From Longimicrobium sp. (GTDB lineage Bacteria; Gemmatimonadota; Gemmatimonadetes; Longimicrobiales; Longimicrobiaceae), in the NCBI GenBank assembly GCA_030446945.1, contig JAUJMI010000252.1:1-5740 (forward strand): 5,740 nt of DNA, read 5' to 3'. The notes beneath the pieces were generated by a model. That model searched no databases. It was not told the origin of the DNA and saw nothing but the letters and a program-made list of their open reading frames with translations. A program made the translations under genes and the position numbers. Shown here piece after piece: positions 5,119-5,740 of the stretch (position 1 is its first letter; each line of letters starts with the position of its first letter).

Positions 5119-5740
5119 ATGGCAATATTTGCGTTCGCGGAGACGCGCGAGGGGGAGCTGCGCAAGGTGGCGCAGGAGGTGGTGACCGCCGCCCGCACCC
5201 TCGCGGACGGGCTGGGCACCGAGGTGGTCGCCGCCGTGCTGGGGAAGCCAGGCACCTCCGGGGCGGCCGCCGAGCTGGGCCGCTACGGCGCGGACCGCGT
5301 GCTGGCCGGCGAGAGCGAGTCGTTCGACAAGTACCACCCGGAGGCGTTCACGACGGTGATCGCGAGCTACCTCAAGGAGAACGGGTGCGAGGCCGCCCTC
5401 TTCCCGGCCACGTCGCTGGGCCGTGACCTGGCCCCGCGTGTCGCCGCCCGCATGGGCGTCGAGTACCTCAGCGAGGTCACGGGTCTCGAGGTGGAGGGCG
5501 GGCAGTTGGTCGCCACGCGGCCGAAGTACGCCGGCAAGCTGAACGCGCGCGTCACGGTGACGGCGAAGCCCGCGGTGCTGGCACTGCGCCCCAACTCCTT
5601 CAACCCGGCCGAGAACGCGAAGGCGGGCACCGTGGAGCCGCTCGCCGTCTCGCTGGAGGGTGCGGACTTCGGCGTCATCGTCCGTGAGATCCGCGCGGCG
5701 GCGGGGGAGAAGATGGACGTGGCCGAGGCGCCGGTGATCG
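5119..5740 (+). CDS. etfA: Electron transfer flavoprotein, alpha subunit, N-terminal part (3' end outside window)
   Basis: From ATG 5119 the frame is open to the right edge, giving 207 complete codons of a protein usually about 320 residues long. The translation begins MAIFAFAETREGELRKVAQE. It shows EtfA landmarks: ALFPATSLGRDLAPRVAARMG around residues 93-113, TRPKYAGKLNARV at about 133-145, and LALRPNSFNP at about 155-164. EtfA contributes the C-terminal FAD-binding domain of the ETF heterodimer. That domain would begin just beyond the visible end, so the flavin-binding residues cannot be checked here. The Shine-Dalgarno sequence is modest (GGAG at 5104-5107, 11 nt before ATG). No promoter is evident in the 105-bp gap, so etfA is probably expressed from the etfB transcript through the repeat array. 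Confidence 0.95.
   Translation, partial: MAIFAFAETREGELRKVAQEVVTAARTLADGLGTEVVAAVLGKPGTSGAAAELGRYGADRVLAGESESFDKYHPEAFTTVIASYLKENGCEAALFPATSLGRDLAPRVAARMGVEYLSEVTGLEVEGGQLVATRPKYAGKLNARVTVTAKPAVLALRPNSFNPAENAKAGTVEPLAVSLEGADFGVIVREIRAAAGEKMDVAEAPVI

Overview
The window is a high-GC (roughly 70% by eye) bacterial chromosomal segment. Every supported gene lies on the + strand. The codon bias (G/C at third positions), the aerobic respiratory gene content and the style of intergenic repeats (variants of ACGCGGAG/CACAGAGG, and GGGATTA heptads) suggest a Gemmatimonadota, perhaps Longimicrobium-like, genome. That placement is an impression from sequence style, not proven. High-GC Myxococcota or Actinomycetota are alternatives.

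Layout. Positions 1-720 hold the C-terminal half of NuoM. At 736-2313 comes the complete NuoN, 15 nt downstream with its ribosome binding site just after the nuoM stop. These are the last two proton-pumping membrane subunits of respiratory complex I, and presumably the end of a nuo operon. A perfect 12-bp GC-rich hairpin (2343-2370) follows. Then comes a probably membrane-anchored alpha/beta hydrolase (2393-3490), and 31 nt later a small secreted lipoprotein of unknown function (3522-3893). A 370-bp gene-free stretch (3894-4263) holds degenerate short repeats, a strong hairpin, a perfect 18-bp palindrome and a plausible sigma70-type promoter. The electron transfer flavoprotein genes follow: etfB (4264-5013) complete, and etfA (5119-5740) running off the right edge. 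They are separated by 105 bp containing four GGGATTA-type heptads facing three CCCTATT heptads.

How the genes fit together. NuoM and NuoN belong to NADH:quinone oxidoreductase. EtfBA collects electrons from acyl-CoA and related dehydrogenases and usually passes them to the quinone pool through ETF:quinone oxidoreductase. The window therefore groups two entry routes into the quinone pool, with a hydrolase/lipoprotein pair of unknown role between them. The coding content is ordinary. The intergenic DNA is the least explained part: the heptad repeat inside etfBA (also a canonical G-quadruplex motif) and the transition-diverged repeat pair upstream of etfB. I found no defence system, CRISPR array, transposase, rRNA or tRNA.
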